From Taiwanofungus camphoratus (taxonomy: Eukaryota; Basidiomycota; Agaricomycetes; Polyporales; Taiwanofungaceae), in contig CP021232.1 of the NCBI GenBank assembly GCA_003999685.1, forward strand, positions 1,054,001 through 1,118,000: 64,000 nucleotides of DNA. Reading direction: 5' to 3'. The position numbers were made by a program, and so were the translations under genes. Position 1 is the first letter of the stretch, and the number at the start of each line of letters is the position of its first letter. The notes under the pieces are model-generated. The model was not told the origin of the DNA. It saw only the letters and a list, made by a program, of their open reading frames with translations, and did not search any database. Below, piece after piece: positions 36,716-48,485 of the stretch.

Positions 36716-38267
36716 TTAATCGAAAGGAATAGCTCTGATGCCTGGACCTGACAGCGGCACTCCACGCTGCCTGTCCTTCCCTGCCTCTGCCGCGCCAAAC
36801 ACAGAGGGAACTGGAATCCCACAGCAGTCTCCCCAGCCCACCTCCCGCTGCCCAGCACCTCCAAGATCATGCGCGTGTGCATGCGCATGGCCCCAGTGCG
36901 CATCGTCTTCTCCATTCTCGGCTCGTGGAGAAGGCAGCGGCCCATCCCAGGATAGGATGGAGCCGAACAAAAGGTGCTGCATAACAGGTAGCTTCCCGAG
37001 GACCTCTGCTAAATACATCTTGATCATGCCCGAATTCACTTTGTCCCACGTTTTCACCTGAATAAGCAGAAGAATCAGCAGGCCGCTCGAGACTAAAACC
37101 GAGAGACCAATTACCGCGGATATGTCATCGAGCATGGGTGAGTGCCAGCGAAGCGAGGCGGTTTTCACCTTGGAGACAGCGAAGATCGTCAGTTCTCCGA
37201 TCAACGGACAAGTCAGGAAGTCGTGCAGCCAACCGAATTGATGAACTTGATGCAAGCAAAATACATGTAATATTTGGCATATTCATCCACGATGTCACTG
37301 TCATGAATCGACTTTGGCCGAATATATTTGTGACCTTCGAGCGCCACAAAGCCATCACGCATTGCCAATCGCCCAGCGAAGAAGAGAACGCACCCCGTAA
37401 TTGAGCGGATCCGAACAGAAACGGGAGGAAGTGGTAGTCGTCCAGACCCCATACTCCGTGTGAGCCAGCTGGTTCTAGCCAGTACGTGGATTGCAGAACT
37501 CGCATAACCTGGATGTATCTGTGGAACACCGCCAGGCATCAGCCGTTGTCTCATATGGCCTATAGCAATCGGGGGGCTTGCCTCCAGAACACTCTTATCA
37601 CCAATGCAACGCGATCACTGTCTTGAAGGACGCCAAGGCGTTCAAGACAGATTCTATGGAACCAGCAATAATATTAAGGGTCCGACCATGGGAATGAGAA
37701 CATGATGCTACGCACAGCCAACAAAGAAAATTGAGCTCCATACCGCTCCCGTAGTCGATCCGTGTTCTGTTACCCCACGCCTCACAAAAGTAAACAGAGA
37801 TTTCGGGCACGGCCTCGCTGGGTAGCTGTGGGATAGAAGAGTGTAATGAGGGTGCAGCCTGCGAGTAACAGTGTTCTCGACGTTAGCTGAAATACAGTCT
37901 GACGGCACAACACACCTCAGAGACTTTGTCATAGAATGTCCTGAATGCAGGATTCCCGAACCTCGATGCCTTGTTATCCAAGGGAGGGACCTCCTTGACG
38001 ATCTCTTCCACCTGGTCCAGCACATGAAGAACAGCCTTCACGCCCTACATTGCGGCACGCGCAGAGACACTCGTGAGCCTTAGATGAGAAGAGATGGCGG
38101 CACTCACGCACGGGAGACTCGGCACACTCGTCCGTCAGCTTCACACCGACAACAGCCTCATTGAGAGTCTCAATACACGAGACGATGTCCTCGTGTGTCT
38201 TTGAAGCCTGGAAAACTTCAAGTTGCTGCTTTGTTAGAATTACTTTGCGCGGAGGCATGAATGGCAT
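36716..38267 (-). CDS. PP2A phosphatase activator PTPA (RRD family), peptidyl-prolyl isomerase
   Basis: Activates PP2A-type phosphatases through conformational or prolyl-isomerase action. Eight exons: 38267-38112, 38044-37916, 37858-37716, 37653-37582, 37518-37394, 37334-37234, 37168-37115 and 37057-36716, giving 373 residues. Family motifs in order: [95 protein letters not shown] and [14 protein letters not shown]. The tail is His/Gly-rich and ends [15 protein letters not shown]...IPFD. The second ATG at 38258 could also be used. Intron 4 (37519-37581) uses a GC donor (AG|GCAAGC). RRD1 and RRD2 cannot be told apart here. Divergent from SURF6. Confidence 0.96.
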
Positions 38268-38379
38268 GACGGTCGCTTACAGACTACGGGCGCTTATGTA
38301 CATGGTCGCCATATAGCGGCACTTCTCTCAGCCTCAGCAGTTGTCGATCTTGCTCCAATTACAAGACAACCTAGACAGC
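38268..38379. promoter_or_regulatory. 112-bp bidirectional promoter, PTPA / SURF6
   Basis: The only sequence between the divergent start codons of PTPA (38267, minus) and SURF6 (38380, plus), so both promoters and 5' UTRs must lie here or overlap. It lacks a clear TATA box. Confidence 0.75.
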
Positions 38380-39908
38380 ATGCCGACCTCGACGACCGTC
38401 CTACAAGACTCGTTGGAGAAGCACAACGAGACGTTTGAGACCCTTCTGAAGCTGATACCCGCCAAATACTATCTTGTGCACGAAGAGACGGAAGAGCAGG
38501 TAAGATTTAGTCCCCACTTGCATGCGAATGTTTTTTGACAAATGGATCGCGGACATGTGAACCCATAATGATCTGGTGCAAAAAAGATAGCTTCCAAATA
38601 TCAGAAGAATAGCAAGAAACAAAAGGCTCCAAAGCAGGCTATAAAAGAGTCATCAAAAAAAGCGAAACGAGAGAAAGTACGCCTCCTCAAAGCGCAATAT
38701 TTCTGATCCTATACTCAATCGCTCATTACCCCTCTTCAGCTTGACCCTGCAAATAACAAAACCATTCTTGAAATCCAAAATGAAGCTCTTCGCAAAGACC
38801 TTCAGAACGGCCAAAACAATAAGAAGAGCAAAGGAAAGCGGAGAGCAGCAATGTCAGACTCCGGGTCCGATGACGACGCAATGGATCTCGATGTAAACGT
38901 TAACATGCAAGATGCAGTCTCTGATACCGACGCAGACGAACAAGCACCGGCGCCTAAGCAAGCAATGGTGCCCATGCCTGAATCAGGCGGCATACAGGCC
39001 CTGCGCGATAAGCTACACGCTCGAATGACCGCGCTGCGGCGGGGAGGGAAGGGCGGGGGGGACGACGAGGCAGGGAGCAAGGATGAGCTGCTCGAGGAAC
39101 GCAGGAGACAACGAGCGGCGATGCGAGAGAGGCGGAGGAAGGAGACAAGGGAAAAGATCAAGAGGGAAGAGGAGATGAAGGGAAAGAAAGGGAAGGATAA
39201 GGGGCGGGATAAGGGTCCTCAGACAAAGGTGTGTGTATCTATCTGGGATTTTGTGAGTACAGGTAGTGCTAAAGGCTTGCCAGTCGCAACTCGTTGTACC
39301 GGACCAGCCCTCTACGTCCAATTCGGGGCAGTGGCAGGATCCTAGATCGTCCTACACTGGTGTCACCTTCTCTGCGCTTGCAGGCTCTTTCGGTTCCAGC
39401 AGCAAAAAGGCCCAACATCTCAAGACTTCTTCCAATCCTTCTCAGGCGCTCGAACAGCTTTCGTCTAGGAAAGAAAAAATAGCCACACTGCCTGAAGAGA
39501 AGCGCAAGGCGATCGAAGAGAAGGAGAAATGGGAGAAGGCCGAAGCTCGGATGGAAGGCGTCAAGGTGCACGATGACGAGAGTCGATTGAAGAAGGCGAT
39601 GAAGCGGAAAGAGAAGACGAAGGCAAAAAGCAAGAAAGCTTGGTACATATTCTGACAACATTTCCTTGTACCCTTGTCCTCACAGATTTTCGATATGCAG
39701 GGACGAACGAAGGGAACAACTTGCAGCCTCAATGACGGTGAAACAGAAGAAACGAACGGACAACATTGCTATGCGCAATGAAAGGAAGAACGATAAACGA
39801 AAGGGTGTGAAAACGAAGGACAAGGGTCGACCCGGCTTCGAAGGCAAGCCGTTCGGTAAAGGGAAGGGAAAAGGGAAGGCTCCTGCTAAGGGCAATAGCA
39901 AAAAATGA
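38380..39908 (+). CDS. SURF6/RRP14-family ribosome biogenesis protein
   Basis: Nucleolar protein needed for pre-rRNA processing and 40S/60S assembly. Five exons: 38380-38499, 38587-38676, 38740-39228, 39284-39642 and 39701-39908, giving 421 residues. The N-terminus has HNETFETLLKLIPAKYYL, the RRP14 N-terminal motif. An acidic middle (MSDSGSDDDAMDLD) is followed by LRDKLHARMTALRRG, then the long basic SURF6 helix rich in ERRRQRAAMRERRRKE, VTFSALAGS and ALEQLSSRKEKIATLPEEKR. The end, after WDERREQLAASM, is Lys/Gly-rich. The ATG at 38380 gives the family N-terminus. Introns are 55-87 nt and phases are exact. Confidence 0.95.
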
Positions 39909-40139
39909 GGGTCGAAGTCTGCAGTTTTCCGGACTTGCCGTCCCCTTATGTCCCTACTGACTTCATTCATCTATCCACCGCACACGCTTCACAGCGCGAT
40001 CCCGCTAGTCACATGGTCCATCATTCTTTATGAGACAGGGCGAAAGCGATCTACAGTGCGGGTATGTACACGAAACGAATGGCATAAATACACCCAAAGC
40101 GAACATTAACCCAACAAACATTCCCTCAAGTGAGGCAGA

Positions 40140-42664
40140 CTATCCTCTCACGATACCCACTGTGATCTCAGCCTCAGCCTCGCCGCCTTCTCCACCCCTC
40201 GATCCGAAGTGTAGCGCGTGTGAACAGCGCTCCCAGGCCCATCTTGTGAGGCGTAGCAATTCGTCGTCCTCCAGATCGTGACGCACATGCAACTCGAGAG
40301 TGACTACCAGTGATTGCGCCGGTCCCTGCGATTTCGTCGCCAAAGTCGAAGATGAAGCAGGATATGAATACGCATATCGATCTTGTGGTAGCGTGAGATT
40401 GGGCGTGAGCTGCCAAATGTGAGGCGCCGGTAGATGGAGGACCTGAGGGTGGCGTTCGATCTATCCTCTACAGTCAATTAAGAACAGCCAGCTGTGATTG
40501 AATACGCCTGACCTCTCGCATTGCACGCAAAAAAGCTTCCATCCTTCCCCCTGCCAGGCCCCTTGCAGGAGATGTTTGCAGGAGGACGGCACCGAGCGCA
40601 ACCGCGGCAGAGGATGCCAAGCTGAATGTGACAACCGTTTCTGACCCAGCAAGGACCAAGTCAAATAGCCGGTGATTCCATCTATGATTCAACTTTGCGG
40701 ATCAGCATCAAACCCTACAACCCAGTAGGGAGAACCTTACGGGGGCACAAGAGTTGACGTGCAAAGTATGAATACAGAAAATAGAACGGGACAGAGAGTG
40801 TACGGGTTTGATAGTAGGTTGACCAGACTTGGGGGATAGTTATATGAGGCAATGTATCGATAGCGAGATGGGAGCAGGGATGTCAAGGGAGGAATATGAT
40901 TACCCGCCGCTGCGGTGAAGAAAAAGTGGGTGATAAGACAATTATATCTCGCAAACATGAAATATGAAGACGCACTGCTAACGAGTTTGGAGTGATTACC
41001 GAATGCAAGAGCAGTAATGAGCAATGAAACCAGCGTAGTGCATAATAAGAATACAGGGAACTCGATTCTGTGTGACGATTAGACGGTCGCTGATATTCGA
41101 AATAGAGAAGAACTTGCCCGAAGAACTCTGATACTTCGTCACCATGGTGGTGGTGATGTCCCTCACCGGATGAAAGGAGCAGATGTTCTACGGTCTCCTT
41201 GCATACGTACACTGACGCAAACAACAAATAGACCGACTGTGCAAATGCTATGACAGTCTCAATTCGAGCGTTTCTGCTCAGTCACAAATGCACTCATCAG
41301 GTCCCATGCTTTAAACACCATACAAAAAACCTGGAAACCTACCCGAATGGTCTACGAACTTCCATCCGCATTGAAGGCTTCGCGAGGTATCCAGGCAGAA
41401 TGTGCCCCGAGGCCACTCCGAATGCATCAAATATAACCCAATAACCCAGTCCGGTGCACGAAAGTGACCCGACCTGCTGCCCTGAGATCCATAACCACAC
41501 ACCGAGCAGGAACTGACCCAGGGCGATACCCACGGCCTCTGCTGCGATTCGAGGGACGTGACGTACTCTGCCTGTAGGACTCTTCGTTCTCTCTACATGC
41601 TGATGAAGATGCTCATCCAGGAGAACCCCATTCTTCTCTATTGATGGTGATTGTGGGAATGGCGATATGGGCATCCACGGACTAACGGGGACGGGGGCGG
41701 GAGATGTACGGAGTTGTTCTGGAGGATCCTGTGCGTTCGTGCCAGGCTCAAGGAAGGAGAAGAAATTGTGGGAGAGCGAATGTTTGTGGTGGTGCCCTCT
41801 ACGCGAGGGTCCATTGGATACTGACGGTGCCATTGGTGGCATAGGATGGCTGGACGTGGTAGAAGGCGGGCGTACTCCGAACGTGAAACCCTCACGGAAT
41901 GAGCGCTGTCCAGGCCCAGGGGAGGCTGAGGGCATAGGGACACCTTCTGGCTGAATACTGTTGAAGGTTACATCTTGCGTACCATCCTCAGCTATAGCGG
42001 TAGATGGTAACGAGCCTGGCCGAGGAAAGAATACGGAGAGGTTGCGAGAATGCACGCGTGAATGGCGACGCGAGTGTGCTTGTGAGGAGAGTGAAGGCGA
42101 GGGGCTGATGCCGTTCTCCTTCGCGCCTAGTTCTGGCGCAGTGTATGAAGTAGGAAACTTCGATAAATCAGTCTTGTGCGATTGGAACGAAACTGACAGA
42201 GGGGAAGGGCTAATGGGAGAAAACGGACCCGAGACCGAACGCGTACGGGAGTGAGAATTGGATGGTAGGGACAACGACTGACGCATAGCCGGAGCCTGAT
42301 GTCGGTGTGAGACTACATTGGGAGGGAAAGCACCGTGCCAGCTTGGAGGGCGTGGGGCTGCAAATGTGGTACGGTATGGACCTGCTGAAGGTGGGTCCAA
42401 ATATGTTTGCGACCCATTTTCGGTCAACGGCGTAGAACTGACGCGATGGCGAGGAGGTGAAATTGGGGGTGCCAAATGGCCATTCACATTGGTATTTGTA
42501 CTTGTCTCGTGAGTAGGACTGGACGGCACTTCCGTCGCGTTCCCTAACTCCTGTGGTGAGGTCTGAATGCTTGGAAAGACCAAGACACTATCGTCTTCCT
42601 CTTGACTGGACCCCCGACGATGTATTTGCGTAACATTCGTTTGTCCTCCATTTGACTTAGCCAT
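40140..42664 (-). CDS. CDF-family zinc transporter, ZRG17/ZnT-like
   Basis: Cation diffusion facilitator, probably moving zinc into the ER or secretory pathway. Six exons: 42664-41343, 41273-41118, 41067-40976, 40909-40741, 40681-40513 and 40460-40140, giving 742 residues. About 370 residues of Ser/Pro-rich, probably cytosolic N-terminus lead into membrane helices (EAVGIALGQFLLGVWLWIS onward), the CDF signature region LGYWVIFDAFGVASG, NARIETVIAFAQSVYLLFAS, a His cluster (GEGHHHHHGDE) and a C-terminal cytosolic CDF domain (SLVVTLELHVRHDLED). Helix 2 has no clear HxxxD pair (WVIFDAFG instead), as in ZRG17-type partners that pair with MSC2-type subunits (family knowledge; inference here). Intron 2 (41068-41117) has a GC donor (GG|GCAAGT). 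Confidence 0.9.
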
Positions 42665-43154
42665 CCTTTAAAAGTGAAAACCAGATAGTGCCTTCCTGTG
42701 TGTCGCTTTGATAATGGGGCACGAGAGTAATGACAGACTGGGGTAGGACCCAAAGACAGCTCAGTAGTGAGTTCTTCCACTATCCTAAGACTAGTCTTTA
42801 ACCCGTCTCGTCAGACAGCGCATGAGATCGTTGGTATACCTTGATCAGATGATAGACTGCTGAGAACAAGTTTAATGTTGGACACGGCCGAAATAGTGAT
42901 TGCACCACTGCATTCATGGCCTGCTGGAAGATCTCACGTGATTTACGAGATGCAACGATAGAAAAGGTAGAAGTATAGGTTTGCATTCGATACATTCGTA
43001 TGGATGGTACAGGTGTAAGTATTCACTGAATTGCGAATGAGAGCTTGAAATTACCAGATATATCGCGCCTCCGATAAAATACGGGCGCATCTAGATATGC
43101 ACAGAATAGACAAGGGAAAATTGAAATTGACGCATTCCATTAAATACATATTGG
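42665..43154. other. Intergenic: zinc transporter promoter
   Basis: 490 bp between same-strand genes. Nothing else is recognised. Confidence 0.45.
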
Positions 43155-46100
43155 CTATGCGTAAGCTGCTTCCGAAGCACTTGACAACTCACTGAACCCG
43201 TAGTTTTCTCCCTTCACGAATGCACGAGTACACTGCGCCATGGTTACAGACCTAGCGTTACGATTCAGTTGCTACTCCTAAATTACTAAGTTGTGGGAAC
43301 ACTCACGCTCTGGAAATCGGGTCGGTCTGATAAAAGTTATCGATGGGCTTCGCAAAAGGTGTACCGGTCACCTTCGCACCGGCGGTACCTGCAGCCAAAG
43401 TTCTGAGGCCAGCGAGGGCAACGACAGTGGAGGTCGGCTCCGTGACATCATAACGAACGAGAGTAGGAGAGATCTCCCACATGCGATCCCTTAAGCTGAG
43501 AACATCATCATATGGGAGAGGGGTGCCCATTATCTCGGAAAGAGCGCTAGAACAGACACACGATGAATATCTTTGCCTGATGAAAGTGACGCAAAAACAT
43601 ACCGGATGATTTTCCAGTCTTCACGCGACGCACCAGGTGGAGGTACAGCTGCACGACCCAATTGTGAACGACCCTCAGTGTTGACCCAGGTCACAGCCTT
43701 CTCCGTGTAGGCTGCAGCAGGTAGACAAACATCGGCAAGCTGAGCACCGAGATCTCCATGATGTCCCTGATAGACGACGAAAGCGTTTTGAGGAATAGAC
43801 TTGGGGTCGACCTCATCAGCGTTGAGGAGATAGATGAATTTGGGTTTTGTCGTCGAAGCCTTCTTGGACGGGACGAAACCAATGTCATACGCAGCAGCAC
43901 GGGAAGCAACCTATACAAAACATCAGGATCCTGCCCAAACTCAATAATAAGATGCTTACCCGCTGCAGAACACTGAACCCCTTCCACTCTGGGGTCAGGA
44001 ACTGATTCTTGTTCCCTTCAACATATTTCGCCAGCGCGTTGTAGACAGCAGCACCATCAGGATGTTCCACCAATGCACTGCCTACGATGATCAAAGGCTT
44101 CTTCGCGGCCTTGAACTTCTGCGCGAAAGGACCCTTTCCGGCGACGAAGTCTGCGACAGCCTTCGCATCGGCACCCAAGTAGTCATAACCGTATGCAGTA
44201 TCGGCGCGTTCACCAATGAGTCCGACCTCGAGGCTAGTGTGCAGCCAGCTCTTGCGAATACGAGAGTTGAGAACGGCAGCCTCATGACGTGGGTTGGTTC
44301 CGACAAGTAAAATAATGTCCGCCTCTTCCACGCCGGGGATAGTCGAGTTGAAGAGGTAATTTGAACGCACATCCACGGCGTGTACCGGGGAAGCATGACC
44401 GCCGACATGATCCAGAGAGAGGTTATCAGAGCCTAAACGATTCACAAGATCCTTAAGTGCAACCATTGTTTCTGTATCCGCAAGATGACCAGCGACAGCC
44501 TGGATCTCGTCACCTTGAGCGCCGGAGTTGGCCAGGCCGTTCGCGACTGCAGTTAGCGCGCCTTCCCATGAAGCCGGGACGAAACGGTCACCCTCCTTGA
44601 CGAGCGGAGTCGTCAGGCGCTGGAATCTGAGACCGTCATATGCGTAACGCGTCTTATCACTGATCCACTCCTCGTTCACATCATCGTTAGGACGTGGCTG
44701 AACACGCATGACCTGTACCCCACGCGAGTCCACACGAATGTTTGACCCAACGGCATCCATAACGTCGACTGAGTCGGTGTGTTTCAGTTCCCATGGCCTG
44801 GCGTGGAACGCGTACGGTTTGCTCGTAAGCGCACCGACAGGGCACAAGTCGACGACGTTTCCGGACAATTCGGAGTTCATCGTTTTCTCCACGTACATGC
44901 CAATTTGCAGGTCGTTACCACGCCCAGTCGTGCCGAGCTCCTCAACGCCGGCAACTTCGTTTGCGAACCTGACGCAACGCGTACACTGGATACAACGGTT
45001 CATAGATGTCTTTACCAACGGGCCAAGATCCTTGTCTTCAACTGCACGCTTGCCGGTGATTTCGTGGAAGCGCGTGCGGTCTGCACCATAGCGCATCGAC
45101 TGATCCTGGAGGTCGCATTCGCCTCCTTGGTCACAGATGGGACAGTCAAGAGGGTGATTGGCCAGCAAGAACTCCATAACCCCCTCCCTGCAGGAAATTA
45201 TAAGGAAACCAAGTCATGGGTAGAACCTAGCGCCTACCGAGCTTCATGAACCAAAGGAGTGTTGGTGTGGACTTTCGCCCCAGGCATCGCGGGCATAGCA
45301 CTGCACGGACCAAGTCAGTAAAGTCGTGTTTTAGTCCTCCAGGACTTACCATGAAGCAACAGGTTTCGGTGACCGCTCCACTTCCACTAGGCACATTCTG
45401 TAAAAATAAAAATAAGGAACCTATCTGACACACTTTATGGCGATCTGGAGTTCGGGACGATGAGGCTGACGACTAATTATCGACGACTTGTCGGATAGAT
45501 GTTGAATATCGCAAATCCTGTAGCAGTATGACTGGAGGACATGATTTCCCCATCTCTACCCTCAATGGTATGTGCTGCCGTAGCGGAACCACTAGTGGCA
45601 GCCGCGTACCAGATACATCTACCCACTGATGATATGATAACAAGGCATCCCATTGCGAGAAGTCAAACCTCGTTCGGCATCCCAGCAGCGCCGGGAATCA
45701 TCCTTGCTACGTATCAGATCGTAACTTGAAAAATGGCACGTACCGACAATTCCCAGCGATCGCTAGTCTGTAGCATCACATAGGGGTAAGCCAAGGCTAG
45801 TTAGTCGTATATATAATGTAAACGTACCTATCATGATAACAAAAACTAAAGAGGAGCCAGGAGTAATATTAGTGACGAGCTGCGTATGTACTTAGCAATG
45901 AGTGACATACCGGGGTATCATAGCTCCAGCAGCCTCGCATGCTTGAATCAACGCAGACCCTACACAATTATTTCGGTGGTGAGCCCATACTCATCAACTC
46001 TATTAGATCCTTGCAAGCCCACCCTGCGGTACAGTCACCTCTTTTCCATCCACAGTGAGGGTGACGTCTGTTTGTCGCGTTGATGTAGACGCAAACGTCC

Positions 46101-46255
46101 GACGACCTGGACAGGTGAGCAGTATAAACCTCTCAAACCCTGTAGTGAAATGAATGTCGTCGCCACATACCCCCAAGAGAAGAACAAGAAGTAGGAACAA
46201 CTTTGAGGATTCCCGTCGAAGCAGGCTTGGACACCGACGACACCAGCCGCAACAT
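43155..46255 (-). CDS. Complex I 75/78-kDa Fe-S subunit (NADH:ubiquinone oxidoreductase)
   Basis: Largest subunit of the complex I peripheral arm, carrying iron-sulfur clusters N1b, N4 and N5, in mitochondria (NUO-78/NDUFS1 orthologue). Eleven exons: 46255-46171, 46106-46023, 45959-45911, 45845-45828, 45767-45744, 45397-45350, 45300-45238, 45187-43960, 43910-43603, 43546-43307 and 43251-43155, giving 747 residues (Neurospora 744). A Ser/Arg-rich presequence ends at RRTFAS. The 2Fe-2S ferredoxin domain has [15 protein letters not shown] and CLVEVE, then [15 protein letters not shown] and [17 protein letters not shown] molybdopterin-oxidoreductase-like domain follows. The cluster-binding ferredoxin part is split into tiny exons (18 and 24 nt), and intron 5 is 346 nt, far above the local norm. 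Confidence 0.97.
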
Positions 46256-46932
46256 TATTAACAGAGGGCCTCGAGACGGTGCTCGTCGGCGTATAATGTG
46301 AAGGCCAACAAAGAAGAATCGACGCGCTCGTCGAGCAAGATGTTGAGGAGAGTAGCGTTCGACGGTGATGACCAGTCCGGCTTCAGCCGAAGCGCTTACT
46401 GTCTCGCGTAACAAACCAGCTGGAACCAATTAGAACCGCCGCGTTGCAGGTTTGTTACTTTGAAACACAAGTAAAATAAGTGGTCGTATATAAAACTTTC
46501 AAGCCCCCACCCCAACCCCACAACTACCAACAAGGGAAGTTATGCAATTCCCTTCTAACACCTATGCGACAGAATACGAGAGAGAACAAAATCCAGTTCC
46601 TCCCGTTACACCAATACTACACTAATAGAACCCAACCGCCCAACGTATATCTACTAGACCTCCAGTACGACCCGATTCTGTCCACTACTCTCAGAACGTT
46701 CGTCTGGCGTAGTACAGATCAGTGGCGCATTTTAATGCCCACTATTTGTACATACCAGGAAACACCGCGTCTTAGCACAAATTGCGGTTGCGGTATAGAA
46801 ATGTTGATTTCATCATCATACATTTTTCAAGCAGAGCTACAGGCTAATAGTACAAAGGTCCTGTATCAAACCGAAAGCACGTCACACCCCACAATGGTGA
46901 GACACCAAAAGATGGAAAAACCTAAGAAATAT
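46256..46932. other. Intergenic: NUO-78 promoter and downstream gene 3' flank
   Basis: The plus strand is rich in CCCCACCCC-like and ACAACTACC sequence. A long plus frame (46480-47322) crosses it and runs antisense into the next gene; I reject it as coding. No other feature. Confidence 0.5.
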
Positions 46933-48485
46933 TCAGGGAACGAACACCACCATCAATACATTCACAACGAGCTTCTCCAGCTCCCCACCCTGTATGAACG
47001 GGACCCTTTCCTTCGTAATCGGTCCCGGATATGTCGCGTCGTTCAAAAGCATAATATCCGTGTCGCTCATGGGAATTGCTCCGCTCTTTTCCACTTTCAT
47101 TCGCAAGTCTTCCGTCTCCTCAAGTTCCCCGGGCTCAGAAGCCGCAGAGCTGAACGGACCGCGCATTGGAGGGACACGTCCACCATCAATAACCGAGAAT
47201 GGCATGCGGACATGCGAGGCAGTGGGGCTATCACCCACTTCGTTAATGAATTCGACAGTTTGGTCGACCGGCCAGATGTAACCGCCCGCTGTCCATCGCA
47301 GTTCTGGCGACAGTTTGTATAGCTTGATTGCATGGTACAGTATCGAATCACCACCCTTTAGCTGGAGACAGAAAGAATCATTACACACTATTTTAGCGAC
47401 CAAGGAGGGTGAAGGCGACTTACATATGGTACGAGTGACTCAGCGAGGACCTCTCCAGGGTTGACACCATATTCTCCGGTCAGATAAAACGCTATTCGGC
47501 GCCCACGAGACGCATTCAAGATAGGTGAGAGTGTATCAAGGAACTGGTCACTAGGCGTTATCAGCGGGTCTGGGTTGAGCCCTGATGGTCCGAACGTCTT
47601 CAGCTGCACACCATACGAGATCGATACTCTGCAGCCTTTTTGGACCGTCTCGACTCCAGAATCACAGTCTGACATGAATGCTGTCCATTCCATATCGCCG
47701 CTCTTTCCGCCGCGCCCGTAGAATCGCTCCTCGGTGCCTTCCATGTTGCGGACGACCAATGCACCACCGCGGAAGCGCACCGGTAACGTCACAACGATTG
47801 TCGCCACGCGATTATCGTTTGGACGAGGCTGAACAGGCGTATTGTTGCCTTTCAAGCAGATCTCAAGTTTGTCCCGGATGGCAGTGAGGTAGTGTCCGGT
47901 CGGGAGCGAGGGGAAGAGCGTATTTCGGACAGCATCCAAAATGGGGTGATTCGCCATCTCAAGAGTGGTTGTGAGAGGGAGATTTGCGGGGTAGTAGAGA
48001 GATTCATTCTCTTGATATAAGTACTCGTCGACGCCGACGCGAGGTAAATGTGGCTGGCAGGCCGCAATAAGGACATCAAGGGCGGGAGGCATGTCATAAT
48101 CAATATCAACGGGAAAGTCCAAAGAGTGAGTAATGCCACTCTGCTTGAACAATTAGTGGTAGCTCAGGGCGAGATCGAGCACAGGACATACCTTTGTCCG
48201 GAAGAACAGAGTGAGTACAGAAGGGTCAAGCGGTATTCGACCTGATACTGCGAATGGTCGTGCTTTCGCAGCCACAATCGAAACTACACTAGTGCGAAAT
48301 GCTGCTTCACCGTTGTATTCAGACGACGTCCTCCGCCGGCGAGACTTTGAAGGCGTGAGCTGAGTCTTGCCAGTATGCTCAATCTCAAACTCCGACATGC
48401 TCTGGTTTCGGGGGAAAGGAAGACCATCGGAGTAACGACTCGAATTAGAGGGAGAGGACATGGCGCTGATCGTCGAGAGTGGCAT
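46933..48485 (-). CDS. 2OG-Fe(II) oxygenase-like protein lacking the metal ligands
   Basis: Three exons, 48485-48192, 48140-47424 and 47361-46933, giving 479 residues; introns are 51 and 62 nt with clean phases. The start may instead be the in-frame ATG at 48461. After a basic Ser-rich N-terminus, the middle follows the fungal prolyl-4-hydroxylase-like layout: TIVVTLPVRFRGGALVVRN, then MEWTAFMSDCDSGVE, then GCRVSISYGV. In active relatives (from memory) the first part contains an H-x-D pair and the second reads DCEHEV with the third ligand. Here these positions read CLKGNNT and DCDSGV, so no H-x-D...H triad is visible. A conserved C-terminal part (FIQGGELEKLVVNVLMVVFVP) has no assigned role. 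Probably a pseudo-enzyme or binding protein (inference). Confidence 0.8.

Noticed and set aside
37058-37114. Apparent transmembrane helix ([19 protein letters not shown]) in the PTPA frame
   Set aside because: It is the in-frame translation of a 57-nt intron with a GT donor and TTATTCAG acceptor. Removing it restores the conserved PTPA sequence.
46480-47322. A 280-codon plus-strand ORF
   Set aside because: Its second half is antisense to the third exon of the oxygenase-like gene, whose phases and conserved end are convincing. Its own first half is low-complexity, with no domain or splice signals.
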